Source of the DNA: Rickettsiales bacterium
GTDB taxonomy: Bacteria > Pseudomonadota > Alphaproteobacteria > Rickettsiales > UBA8987
DNA length: 64,000 nucleotides
Assembly: GCA_020630095.1 (NCBI GenBank)
Contig: JAHDCD010000006.1
Span: 1 to 64,000, forward strand
Direction of reading: 5' to 3'
Shown: positions 44,337-52,001 of the stretch, one piece after another
Position numbering within the stretch: the first letter of the stretch is position 1
Layout: each line of letters starts with the position of its first letter
Program-made: the position numbers and the translations under genes
Notes under the pieces: generated by a model
Database searches by the model: none
Told to the model about the DNA's origin: nothing
Seen by the model: only the letters and a program-made list of their open reading frames with translations

Positions 44337-45606
44337 TAACCTCTTTACCCATAGCACTAGCAAGAACGCTTGGTACTTTAATAGTACCACCAGCCTGTTG
44401 ATAATTCTCTAATATAGCAACTAAAGTTCTACCAACTGCTAAACCTGAACCATTAAGAGTATGCACAAATTTTGTGCTATCATTCTTATCCGCACGATGG
44501 CGAGTATTCATACGCCGCGCTTGGAAATCGCCCATCCATGAGCAACTAGATATCTCACGATACGTTTCTTGACTAGGCAACCAAACTTCTAAATCATAAG
44601 TTTTCTTTGCTCCAAAACCAGTATCACCACTGCAAAGTAAAACCTTTCTATAAGGCAATTCTAAACGCTTCAAAATTTCTTCAGCGCAATTAGTTTTACG
44701 CTCCAGCTCATCCGCTGCATTAGCTTCATCAACTACAGAAACTAACTCAACCTTATAAAACTGATGCTGACGAATCAGCCCTTTAGTATCGCGCCCCGCA
44801 GAGCCAGCCTCCGACCTAAAACATGGCGTATAAGCACACATACGAAGCGGTAGATTAGCTGAATCTAATATCTGCTCACGCACTAAATTAGTAACCGAAA
44901 CTTCCGCCGTAGGTATAAGCCAGCGCCCATCCGTTGTTTCAAAGCTATCTTCCGCAAATTTTGGTAATTGCGATGTACCAAACAACGCATTTGAGTTAAC
45001 AAGTAACGGTGGAGAAACCTCTTCATAACCAAGCTCTTCTGTTTGAACTTCAATCATAAAGTTAGCAAGCACACGCTCCAACTTTGCTAAATCTCCCTTC
45101 AATGTTGCAAATCTAGCACCTGCAAACTTCGCAGTATTTTCCGTATCAAGTAAACCTAAATCATACGCAACATCATCATGCGCTTTAGGTTCAAAACCTA
45201 GCTCAACAGGCTTCCCCCATTTTAGCACTTCAACATTATCATCTTCATCTGCACCATCAGGCACGGCATCATCCATAACGTTTGGAATACTTGCTAATAA
45301 ATCTTTTAACTCACCACCTTCTTCACCAGCGCCATCTTCTTTAGTAGAGCTAAGTATTTTCTTAATTTCACTTGAACGTGCAATCTTCTCACCTGCTTCA
45401 TCCTTTTTACCCTGCCCCATAAGCATACCTATCTCTTTAGATATCTTATTAAGCTCCGCACGAAGCTCCTCTAAATTCGCATTACCAGAGCGCCCTTTCT
45501 TATCCAGCTCCAGTATTTCATCAACTAAATTATCCGCCAGCCCGCGCCTAGCAAATGCTACGCGGTAAAAATTCGCATTCTTCCTTATATCTTTAATGTC
45601 ATGCAT
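44329..45606 (-). CDS. serS: Seryl-tRNA synthetase SerS
   Basis: Class II aminoacyl-tRNA synthetase. An N-terminal coiled-coil arm (about 30-110) precedes the catalytic domain with motif 2 FRSEAGSAGRDTKGLIRQHQF and motif 3 GSGLAVGRTLVAILENYQ. With the ATG at 45606 (MHDIKDIRKN) it has 425 residues; the longer frame to 45654 lies inside the regulator gene. It starts one base after that gene's stop. Confidence 0.96.
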   Translation of the reverse strand: MHDIKDIRKNANFYRVAFARRGLADNLVDEILELDKKGRSGNANLEELRAELNKISKEIGMLMGQGKKDEAGEKIARSSEIKKILSSTKEDGAGEEGGELKDLLASIPNVMDDAVPDGADEDDNVEVLKWGKPVELGFEPKAHDDVAYDLGLLDTENTAKFAGARFATLKGDLAKLERVLANFMIEVQTEELGYEEVSPPLLVNSNALFGTSQLPKFAEDSFETTDGRWLIPTAEVSVTNLVREQILDSANLPLRMCAYTPCFRSEAGSAGRDTKGLIRQHQFYKVELVSVVDEANAADELERKTNCAEEILKRLELPYRKVLLCSGDTGFGAKKTYDLEVWLPSQETYREISSCSWMGDFQARRMNTRHRADKNDSTKFVHTLNGSGLAVGRTLVAILENYQQAGGTIKVPSVLASAMGKEVIS

Positions 45607-45607
45607 A

Positions 45608-46966
45608 TTATTTCTTATTCTCTTGAAGCTTTTTATAAATCGTACTTTGACCAACCTTCAATGCACGCGCGGCATCTTTAACGCTTCCATCATAATGTTC
45701 AATGGTAGATTGCACCGCGTCCCAAATAATAGAGTCCAACGCACGCACTTCGCCTTTTGCATCGAACAAGCGTAAATAATGCCCCATAGATATAGTTTCA
45801 TCATCAAGGTAATTATCCTCAAAATCTGGTACATTTACAAAAGTTTCAGCACCCGAGCTATATGGCATAATAATATCTTCTTCATCAAGCAGTGCCGAGT
45901 TGCACATAATCACAGCTCTATAAAGAGTGTTCTCTAACTCACGCACATTACCTTTCCAATTATGTGAAGATAATAAACTTATCGCCTTTTCAGTTATCCC
46001 TTTAATCTCGGTAGATTCAGACGCTGCGAACTTCTTAATAAAATGCTCTGCAAGGTCTTTAATATCCTGTTTTCTATCCCGTAACGGAGGCATAACCACA
46101 GGAAATACATTCAAGCGGAAGAATAAATCTTGCCTAAAATTATTACGCGCAACCTCTTTCTCTAAATCGCGGTTAGTGGCCGATATAATACGCACATCCA
46201 CCTTAAACGGCTTAACTTCGCCTACCGGTTCAATCTCATGCTCCTGCAATGCACGAAGCAACTTAACCTGAACATCTGGCTTTAACTCACCAACCTCATC
46301 TAAAAATAACGTTCCACCATCCGCTTCCCTAAACTTACCTGGATTATCAGATATCGCCCCCGTAAATGAGCCCTTCTTATGACCAAATAAAGTAGACTCC
46401 ACCAAATTCTCTGGAATAGCACCACAATTAACCGCCACAAATTTAGACCTCTTACGCGAAGATCCATTATGAATCGCCCTAGCAATAAGCTCTTTACCAG
46501 TACCAGATTCACCTTGAATAAATATCGGAATATCCGAAACCGCAGCACGCTTACCCTGCATTACCACATTCTTCAAACCACTATCATGTCCAATTAGTGC
46601 AGCAAACGGATTCTCTGCATTGCCATTAACCGAAGCAAGCCCATTATTATCCGTAAGCTTTGCAAAAATTTCTAATAACTTATCCGTATCAACCGGCTTT
46701 TTAATATAATCCGTAACGCCAAGACTCATCACCTTAACAACTTCATCAATATTATCGCCCGCGCAAATACCAATAGTAGGCACGCCCTCCTTAAGCATTT
46801 CCTTAAATACCATTTCACGATTAACATTGTACGAAATAAGCGCAACCGAGTGCTCACCTTTGTTATGATCGGTATTTATATCTACTGTAAGCCCAAGTTT
46901 ATTCTGCAAAATAAATGCTAAAATTTGATTATGCTGATTATCTTCATCAAGGATAAGAACTTTCAT
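45608..46966 (-). CDS. Sigma-54-dependent regulator with degenerate receiver domain
   Basis: 452 residues: receiver-like domain (1-115), AAA+ sigma-54 interaction domain (about 130-360) with Walker A GESGTGKE and a GSFTGA loop in place of the usual GAFTGA, and a C-terminal Fis-type helix-turn-helix (AARALKVGQSTIYKKL). In the receiver the acidic pocket (LDEDNQ) and Lys in KKPVD remain, but the phospho-acceptor Asp position reads ALISYNV, so phosphorylation looks impossible. Its neighbour serS and length recall NtrX/FlbD-type regulators. Target promoters unknown. Confidence 0.85.
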   Translation of the reverse strand: MKVLILDEDNQHNQILAFILQNKLGLTVDINTDHNKGEHSVALISYNVNREMVFKEMLKEGVPTIGICAGDNIDEVVKVMSLGVTDYIKKPVDTDKLLEIFAKLTDNNGLASVNGNAENPFAALIGHDSGLKNVVMQGKRAAVSDIPIFIQGESGTGKELIARAIHNGSSRKRSKFVAVNCGAIPENLVESTLFGHKKGSFTGAISDNPGKFREADGGTLFLDEVGELKPDVQVKLLRALQEHEIEPVGEVKPFKVDVRIISATNRDLEKEVARNNFRQDLFFRLNVFPVVMPPLRDRKQDIKDLAEHFIKKFAASESTEIKGITEKAISLLSSHNWKGNVRELENTLYRAVIMCNSALLDEEDIIMPYSSGAETFVNVPDFEDNYLDDETISMGHYLRLFDAKGEVRALDSIIWDAVQSTIEHYDGSVKDAARALKVGQSTIYKKLQENKK

Positions 46967-46976
46967 ATTCCAGAAT

Positions 46977-47056
46977 ATAGAATATTATTATTGCGTAAGT
47001 AAATAATAATATTCTATCAAGCCAAGCAAGAGCTTAGCTTGCATTGCGTAGCAATG
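46977..47056. repeat. Multi-hairpin repeat, copy 3 (diverged)
   Basis: Hairpin ATAGAATATTATTATT / AATAATAATATTCTAT (46977-47017), CAAGCCAAGC-AAGA-GCTTAGCTTG (47018-47041) and CATTGCGTAGCAATG (47042-47056). The centre is AAGA rather than TTGA. The 17-bp direct repeat ATTCCAGAATATAGAAT flanks it at 46967-46983 and 47079-47095. Confidence 0.6.
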
Positions 47057-47156
47057 AATACGCGTAAAAACAACAAAGATTCCAGAATATAGAATCAAGG
47101 AAATAATTAATCAGTTATTAACAAAATATTAAGACCTTCAAGCTAATATAAATTAA

Positions 47157-48217
47157 GTGTTATTTTTTAAATCAAATAGCTTAACTGAACCAACTGTAGA
47201 AAAAACAGAATGGACTGGTGCCAATAAGGCTACTACATTCTTTTTCCCTGGTAGAGGATATATTGAACAAACCTCTCATGACCCAAACTTAGTAAGGTAC
47301 TTAAATAATTTACTATACCCAGAAGGTGTATCTGAGAATTATTTTACCAACAGTGACTTAATAATCATAAAAGAACCTGAGAGAGAAGAATACCCTACAA
47401 ATATAGCCGTACCTAATAATTTTTATACCGAAGTTATTCAACCAATTATAAAAGAGTCTGAATCTGCAGAAGATTCTTTAAATTTTTTAAAAGTAGAATT
47501 TTCAAAAATAACCTTACTAGGCTATAGTAACGGCTGTAAACTTATAGAAGAAATTGACAAAAGAATACAAGAAGGCTTAACCGGCACAGGTTACACAAAA
47601 CAGGAATGTTTAGAGATATGCTCTTCACTTTTTGCTATTTCATATGGTGCAGCAGAGCGTCTAAGCAACTCTGCTGGAACAATTCCACATATAAGCTTTT
47701 CAACAGATACCGATACATATTCCCATTACCATAAAAATACGCCTAGTAACTCCAGATTTGAAAGACATGCTAACACAAGCCATGCAACAGAAGGAAATAA
47801 TTTAATGATAGTTGCCCACAAAGTGAATAATAAGATTCATACAGTGCGCAACGAAGAAACATCTCCAACTCCTTTACGTGTGGATCCGACCGCAGATATT
47901 TCACACAAAGATAACCTTACATTTATATCATCTAAAGATTCTCTAGGACATCACCCATATATATATATGTCAATACAACTGCAAAACTTCCTAATGCAGA
48001 TATTTGTACATTTCAAACCAACCCTACAGCGCATATAATGGGCTCAGCTTTGCATAAAGGGGTTGAATGGTCTATTGGTGCATCAAGTAATCTAATCAGA
48101 GATTCAAGGCAATTAATTGAAAAAGTAAAACAAGAGCATTTATCACCTGAAGCAAAAGAATATGGAACAGCTTTAGTAGAAACTTCTGAACAAGCAAGAA
48201 GCGGAATGCTAAGATAA
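47157..48217 (+). pseudogene. Hydrolase-like protein, frameshifted paralogue
   Basis: Starts with GTG. The first 273 codons parallel the intact gene at 48284 (FFPGRGYIEQ vs FYFPGDGDIQ; nucleophile-elbow-like GYSNG vs GHSRG). At 47957-47968 an (AT)6 run shifts the frame by 2; translation then stops at 48038, but the other frame continues with CTFQTNPTAHIMGSALHKG and ends RSGMLR at 48217, just like the paralogue. One AT unit fewer would restore the whole protein (353 residues). It may be a pseudogene or a phase-variable gene. Confidence 0.75.
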
Positions 48218-48283
48218 ACAATTTAAAAGAGTAATTTATTTAATCTTAACCTATTATTAATAATATAAGCTTATTATAAAATA

Positions 48284-49375
48284 ATGCTTAAATTTTTTAA
48301 ATTAAGTAATTCATCTAAACCCGAAATTACTCAAACTGAATGGAAAGGTGCCGAAAAAGCTACTGTTTTCTATTTTCCTGGTGATGGCGATATTCAAGAT
48401 GATATAATTGAACCCAATATAGCAAGGTATTTCAAAACTCTTAGTCACCCGCTTGGCACTTCTGATGATGTATTAGAAAATACTGATTTAATAATTTTAA
48501 ACATGCCAATGCCGGAAACTGTAAGTGCCGCTGCACTTGTTCCTGAGGCTTTCTTTAACACAGTTCTAGAGACTATTCTAGAAGAATCTAACGATAAAGA
48601 AAAACCAGATTTTTTTATCAGGAAAGAACTTTCAAAGATTACATTCCTTGGCCATAGTAGAGGTGCAACAATAATAAATGAAATTGGCAAGCTACTTGTA
48701 TCATCTCTTGAAGAGCACGGTTTCTCTAAAGAAAAAGTAAATGATATTTGTTCATCCTTATTTGCGATCTCTTATGGTGGAGAAATGGGAATAGACAGCT
48801 TAATTGAAGAGCTACCACACATAGCATTCACAGCCACTAAAGACTCGTTTTCAACTTACCATAACCCTAACAGGCCCAACCCTAGAAATCCCCATGTAAC
48901 ATCTCCAGTAAATGAAGGTTTTGAGCTACATGCCGATATAAGCCATAAAGAAAAAGGCAATGGGTTAATAATAGTAGCACATAAGGTAAAAAACTACATA
49001 CGAACAATTCGAAAAGCCAATCCTGGTGAAATTGTTGAAAGTGAATTTGGAATAAGTACTGAAAGGTCAAAAGACTTAATAACCATGGAAAAATCTAGTC
49101 CAATTGGTCACCACCCATACCTGTATGTTAATACCTCTGTTGAATTACCTTATGGAAGTATGTGTACATTCCAAACAAATCCAACTGCGCATATAATAGG
49201 TGAATCACTTAGAAAAGGCATGAGCTGGTCAATTGGGTCTTTAGAAGGCATAATTAGAGATTCAAGGCAATTAATTGAAAAAGTAGAGCAAGAACATTTA
49301 ACGCCTGAAGCAAAAGAATATGGAACAGCTTTAGTAGAAGCTTCTGAAAAGGCAAGGCTTGCAATGCTAAGATAG
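48284..49375 (+). CDS. Alpha/beta-hydrolase-like protein of unknown function
   Basis: 363 residues, tandem paralogue of the preceding gene. Strand VFYFPGDGD, an ITFLGHSRGATIINEIG nucleophile-elbow-like motif (Ser in GHSRG) and ISHKEKGNGLIIVAHKVK near residue 210 suggest an alpha/beta-hydrolase or lipase-like fold with a possible catalytic His, though I cannot assign a family. No signal peptide. The pair looks lineage-specific and could be an effector; this is inference. Confidence 0.6.
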   Translation: MLKFFKLSNSSKPEITQTEWKGAEKATVFYFPGDGDIQDDIIEPNIARYFKTLSHPLGTSDDVLENTDLIILNMPMPETVSAAALVPEAFFNTVLETILEESNDKEKPDFFIRKELSKITFLGHSRGATIINEIGKLLVSSLEEHGFSKEKVNDICSSLFAISYGGEMGIDSLIEELPHIAFTATKDSFSTYHNPNRPNPRNPHVTSPVNEGFELHADISHKEKGNGLIIVAHKVKNYIRTIRKANPGEIVESEFGISTERSKDLITMEKSSPIGHHPYLYVNTSVELPYGSMCTFQTNPTAHIIGESLRKGMSWSIGSLEGIIRDSRQLIEKVEQEHLTPEAKEYGTALVEASEKARLAMLR

Positions 49376-49444
49376 CCCCTTCCGCAGAATATCATTCTCA
49401 CTATCCTAAAATCACATCGTTTATCTACTAAAAGAATTATGATT

Positions 49445-49625
49445 TTTGTTCAAAAATGCTCAAAAATCGTCGTTTTTTGGCCATTTTTTAATGTTTTTTA
49501 AAACGTTTTTTAATGGATTAACCCTAGGCACCATTGAAATATAAAGCTTTTTAGGAACTTAAGCTCGAAAATATTATTTTTTAGAAATTTCTGGGATTTT
49601 TGGATTTTCTATATTCTGGAATTTC
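49445..49625 (+). repeat. Approximately 170-bp dispersed repeat, copy R2
   Basis: Conserved blocks: AAACGTTTTTTAATGGATTA, CATTGAAATATAA, AATATTATTTTTTAGAAA and GGATTTTCTATATTCTGGA. Same order as in R1 (25470-25640); R3 is inverted at 54957-55140. It fills most of the gap between the hydrolase-like gene and the next gene. Confidence 0.85.
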
Positions 49626-49713
49626 ATCGTAAGCGCTGCAAAAATACCCTCTCCCCCGAGCGGAGAGAGTGGTCTAAGAGTGCAGTTTTGCAGGTAGCCC
49701 CGACAACAAAAAA

Positions 49714-50973
49714 TCATCTCTTAACGCCCTTATATTTTTGTCCCGTAATAGACTCATATTCACTAATAAGATTACGCGTAACCTTACCATAATAAATACG
49801 ATACAAATTCGGCATATTCTGCGCTGTAAACTTATGCCCCCACTTCACCACTTGTTGCGGTACACGCGCTAAAGCTTCAATACATAATATCGCTTCTTGA
49901 GCTTCAGAATTTTTGCGCTCATAAGCATCAGCCTGAGGTGAAAGATTAAACAACGTATCTTCATAAGCATTGAAAAGCATTGTAGCTGGAGAATAGTTTT
50001 TCTTATCCTTTTGCAGTGAATTTTTTACCCCTGCACTACTTACCGCAGAAATTAAAAACCTCATGGCTAACCTTTTCTTCAACCTTGAAAATAATAGAGT
50101 CAACGAGCCCTTCCTATTTTCAGCATAAAAACGCGTAGCCTTTTCAATATGCATAACATTATTAATGCCTTTTTTCTGCAAAGCTTCACGTCGCTTTAAA
50201 CAAACATTAATATCTAGCAAGCGCGCTTTTCTTACATCTTCCTTAGGCGCTCTACCTGAAGCATCAGCTGAATGCCTGCCGATATATTGATACTTATCAT
50301 TACGTATCATATCTGCAAAATGTCCCATCTCTTGCGCGGCAACTATCATTAAACGGCTCATCGCTTCTGATCCATCTGATTGATAAGTTTTACTATCGCC
50401 ACTTGCAAACGGATTACCGCCCGCTGAAACATAAACTGCATAGCCTGCACCTAAGCCACCATAACTTTGCATGCCATTATTTGCCCCTGATGTATTTTGC
50501 GATTTAATATCCAGCAAATCGCCAATTTTAAATGAGTATGAGATAAAAATTTCAACCCCATAAATAATCATCATTTTTATAACCGCAGGGTGCGCTGACT
50601 GCACAATAAGCCTACATAAGCGCATCTCTTCCTCTTTTTCAATATCAGATAATAACTTAGCCTGACCATCAATATATGCCATAGCCTTAGCCAGCTCAGC
50701 TTTGTTATAAGTTCTCGAGTTTGCAAACTTTAAGGCTTCCGCAACAAATCTTTCAACTTTATTACGTAACTTAGAATCAGTTATCTCGCGCTTTGAAAAT
50801 GAAATATGAACATCATCCTCAACAATCGAATATTTTATAAAATTATAACGATTATTTTTTGCAATCCTAACTCTACCAGAATCATATATTTCTTGCGCAA
50901 GCCTTTCTAAATCCTTGAACATTTTTTTCTTTTCAAGAACTGGCTTAGAATATGTAACATTATACAGATTCAC
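49714..50973 (-). CDS. Conserved protein of unknown function downstream of trmB (DUF2748-like)
   Basis: 419 residues, soluble. It contains a Gly-rich stretch (SGANNGMQSYGGLGAGYAVY) followed by AAQEMGHFADMIRND near residue 220, which recalls but does not match a zinc-peptidase HExxH (it reads QEMGH). The layout fits DUF2748 proteins known from Rickettsiales as I remember them; that needs a profile search. It overlaps trmB by 14 bp and is probably translated with it. Confidence 0.6.
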   Translation of the reverse strand: MNLYNVTYSKPVLEKKKMFKDLERLAQEIYDSGRVRIAKNNRYNFIKYSIVEDDVHISFSKREITDSKLRNKVERFVAEALKFANSRTYNKAELAKAMAYIDGQAKLLSDIEKEEEMRLCRLIVQSAHPAVIKMMIIYGVEIFISYSFKIGDLLDIKSQNTSGANNGMQSYGGLGAGYAVYVSAGGNPFASGDSKTYQSDGSEAMSRLMIVAAQEMGHFADMIRNDKYQYIGRHSADASGRAPKEDVRKARLLDINVCLKRREALQKKGINNVMHIEKATRFYAENRKGSLTLLFSRLKKRLAMRFLISAVSSAGVKNSLQKDKKNYSPATMLFNAYEDTLFNLSPQADAYERKNSEAQEAILCIEALARVPQQVVKWGHKFTAQNMPNLYRIYYGKVTRNLISEYESITGQKYKGVKR

Positions 50974-51634
50974 TTCGTTTAACTTTTATAAATACCTCTG
51001 GGTTCTCAGCTTTATTCTTTTCCTGATATCTAGTTTTTATATGCCCATCAAATTCCTTATAAAAATCTAATGGCTTATTAAATTCAACCTCAAAATGCTC
51101 ACTTTCGTTAAAATGAGCCAATGCCCATGCCGCATAATCAGGATGATCCGTAGCGAAGTAAATATAACCATCATCAGTTAATTTATTATTAACAAGAGCC
51201 AAAAACTCTGCTGTAATTATTCTACGCTTATGATGCTTATTCTTCGGCCACGGGTCTGGAAACATAATATAAAGCTCCGCAATAGAGTTATCCGGCATTG
51301 ATTCTATGAATAATCGTGCATCTTCGGTAAATATTTTAAGATTCTTTAATTTACGCTCTTCCGTATTATCTAACAGCTCTGCTATACCTGCCGTATAAAC
51401 TTCAGAACCAACATATATTTTATTAGGATTATTCGCAGCCCTATGTGCTATATGCTCCCCTGAGCCAAAACCTATCTCAAATGTAATAGGTAAATTAAGA
51501 TTTTTTATATCTTCTGAGATAATTTTGTATTTCGGCAATAACTCAGACGTTATAGATTTTTTCTTCTCAGAAAGTGGGCGCCTCACCCTTCTACTGTCAA
51601 ATGAAGGTAAAAATTTAGGAATTTTAAAAGTCAT
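50960..51634 (-). CDS. trmB: tRNA (guanine46-N7)-methyltransferase TrmB
   Basis: SAM-dependent formation of m7G46 in tRNAs. 224 residues; the SAM motif EIGFGSGEH is near 58-66, with the family's NKIYVGSEVY acid and LYIMFPDPWPKNKHHKRR motif near 125-142. A multi-hairpin repeat is located just upstream of the start. Confidence 0.95.
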   Translation of the reverse strand: MTFKIPKFLPSFDSRRVRRPLSEKKKSITSELLPKYKIISEDIKNLNLPITFEIGFGSGEHIAHRAANNPNKIYVGSEVYTAGIAELLDNTEERKLKNLKIFTEDARLFIESMPDNSIAELYIMFPDPWPKNKHHKRRIITAEFLALVNNKLTDDGYIYFATDHPDYAAWALAHFNESEHFEVEFNKPLDFYKEFDGHIKTRYQEKNKAENPEVFIKVKRSESV

Positions 51635-51639
51635 AGAAT

Positions 51640-51739
51640 ATAAAATAATGATTTTAATCGTTATTTTATCAAAATCAACTTGAGTTGATTTTGCACCGCG
51701 AAGCGAGTGAGTAACAAAAAATCAATAAATTGATTTTTT
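51640..51739. repeat. Multi-hairpin repeat, copy 4
   Basis: Hairpins in order: ATAAAATAATGATT / AATCGTTATTTTAT (51640-51669), AAAATCAAC-TTGA-GTTGATTTT (51671-51692), CACCGCGAAGCGAGTG, and AAAAAATCAAT / ATTGATTTTTT (51716-51739). It is between the trmB start and tRNA-Val. Confidence 0.8.
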
Positions 51740-51759
51740 ACAAAGAAAAAAATTTACTA

Positions 51760-51790
51760 TTGCATTACTAATAAAAATATTAGATATACT
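51760..51790 (+). promoter_or_regulatory. Candidate promoter of tRNA-Val
   Basis: TTGCAT (51760-51765) and TATACT (51785-51790), 19 bp apart, about 20 bp before the tRNA 5' end. Spacing is slightly long. Confidence 0.4.
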
Positions 51791-51810
51791 ATTCCAGTAT
51801 TATTTCTTAC

Positions 51811-51886
<76 letters not shown>

Positions 51887-52001
51887 TTCTTTATATACTT
51901 TAGTATACCCTCTCAAAACAAAAGATACCTGCTACATCTACTTTAGCCAATTACCCCTCTCCCTGCGCTCTGCTATTATGAATATACAAACGGGGAATTT
52001 T

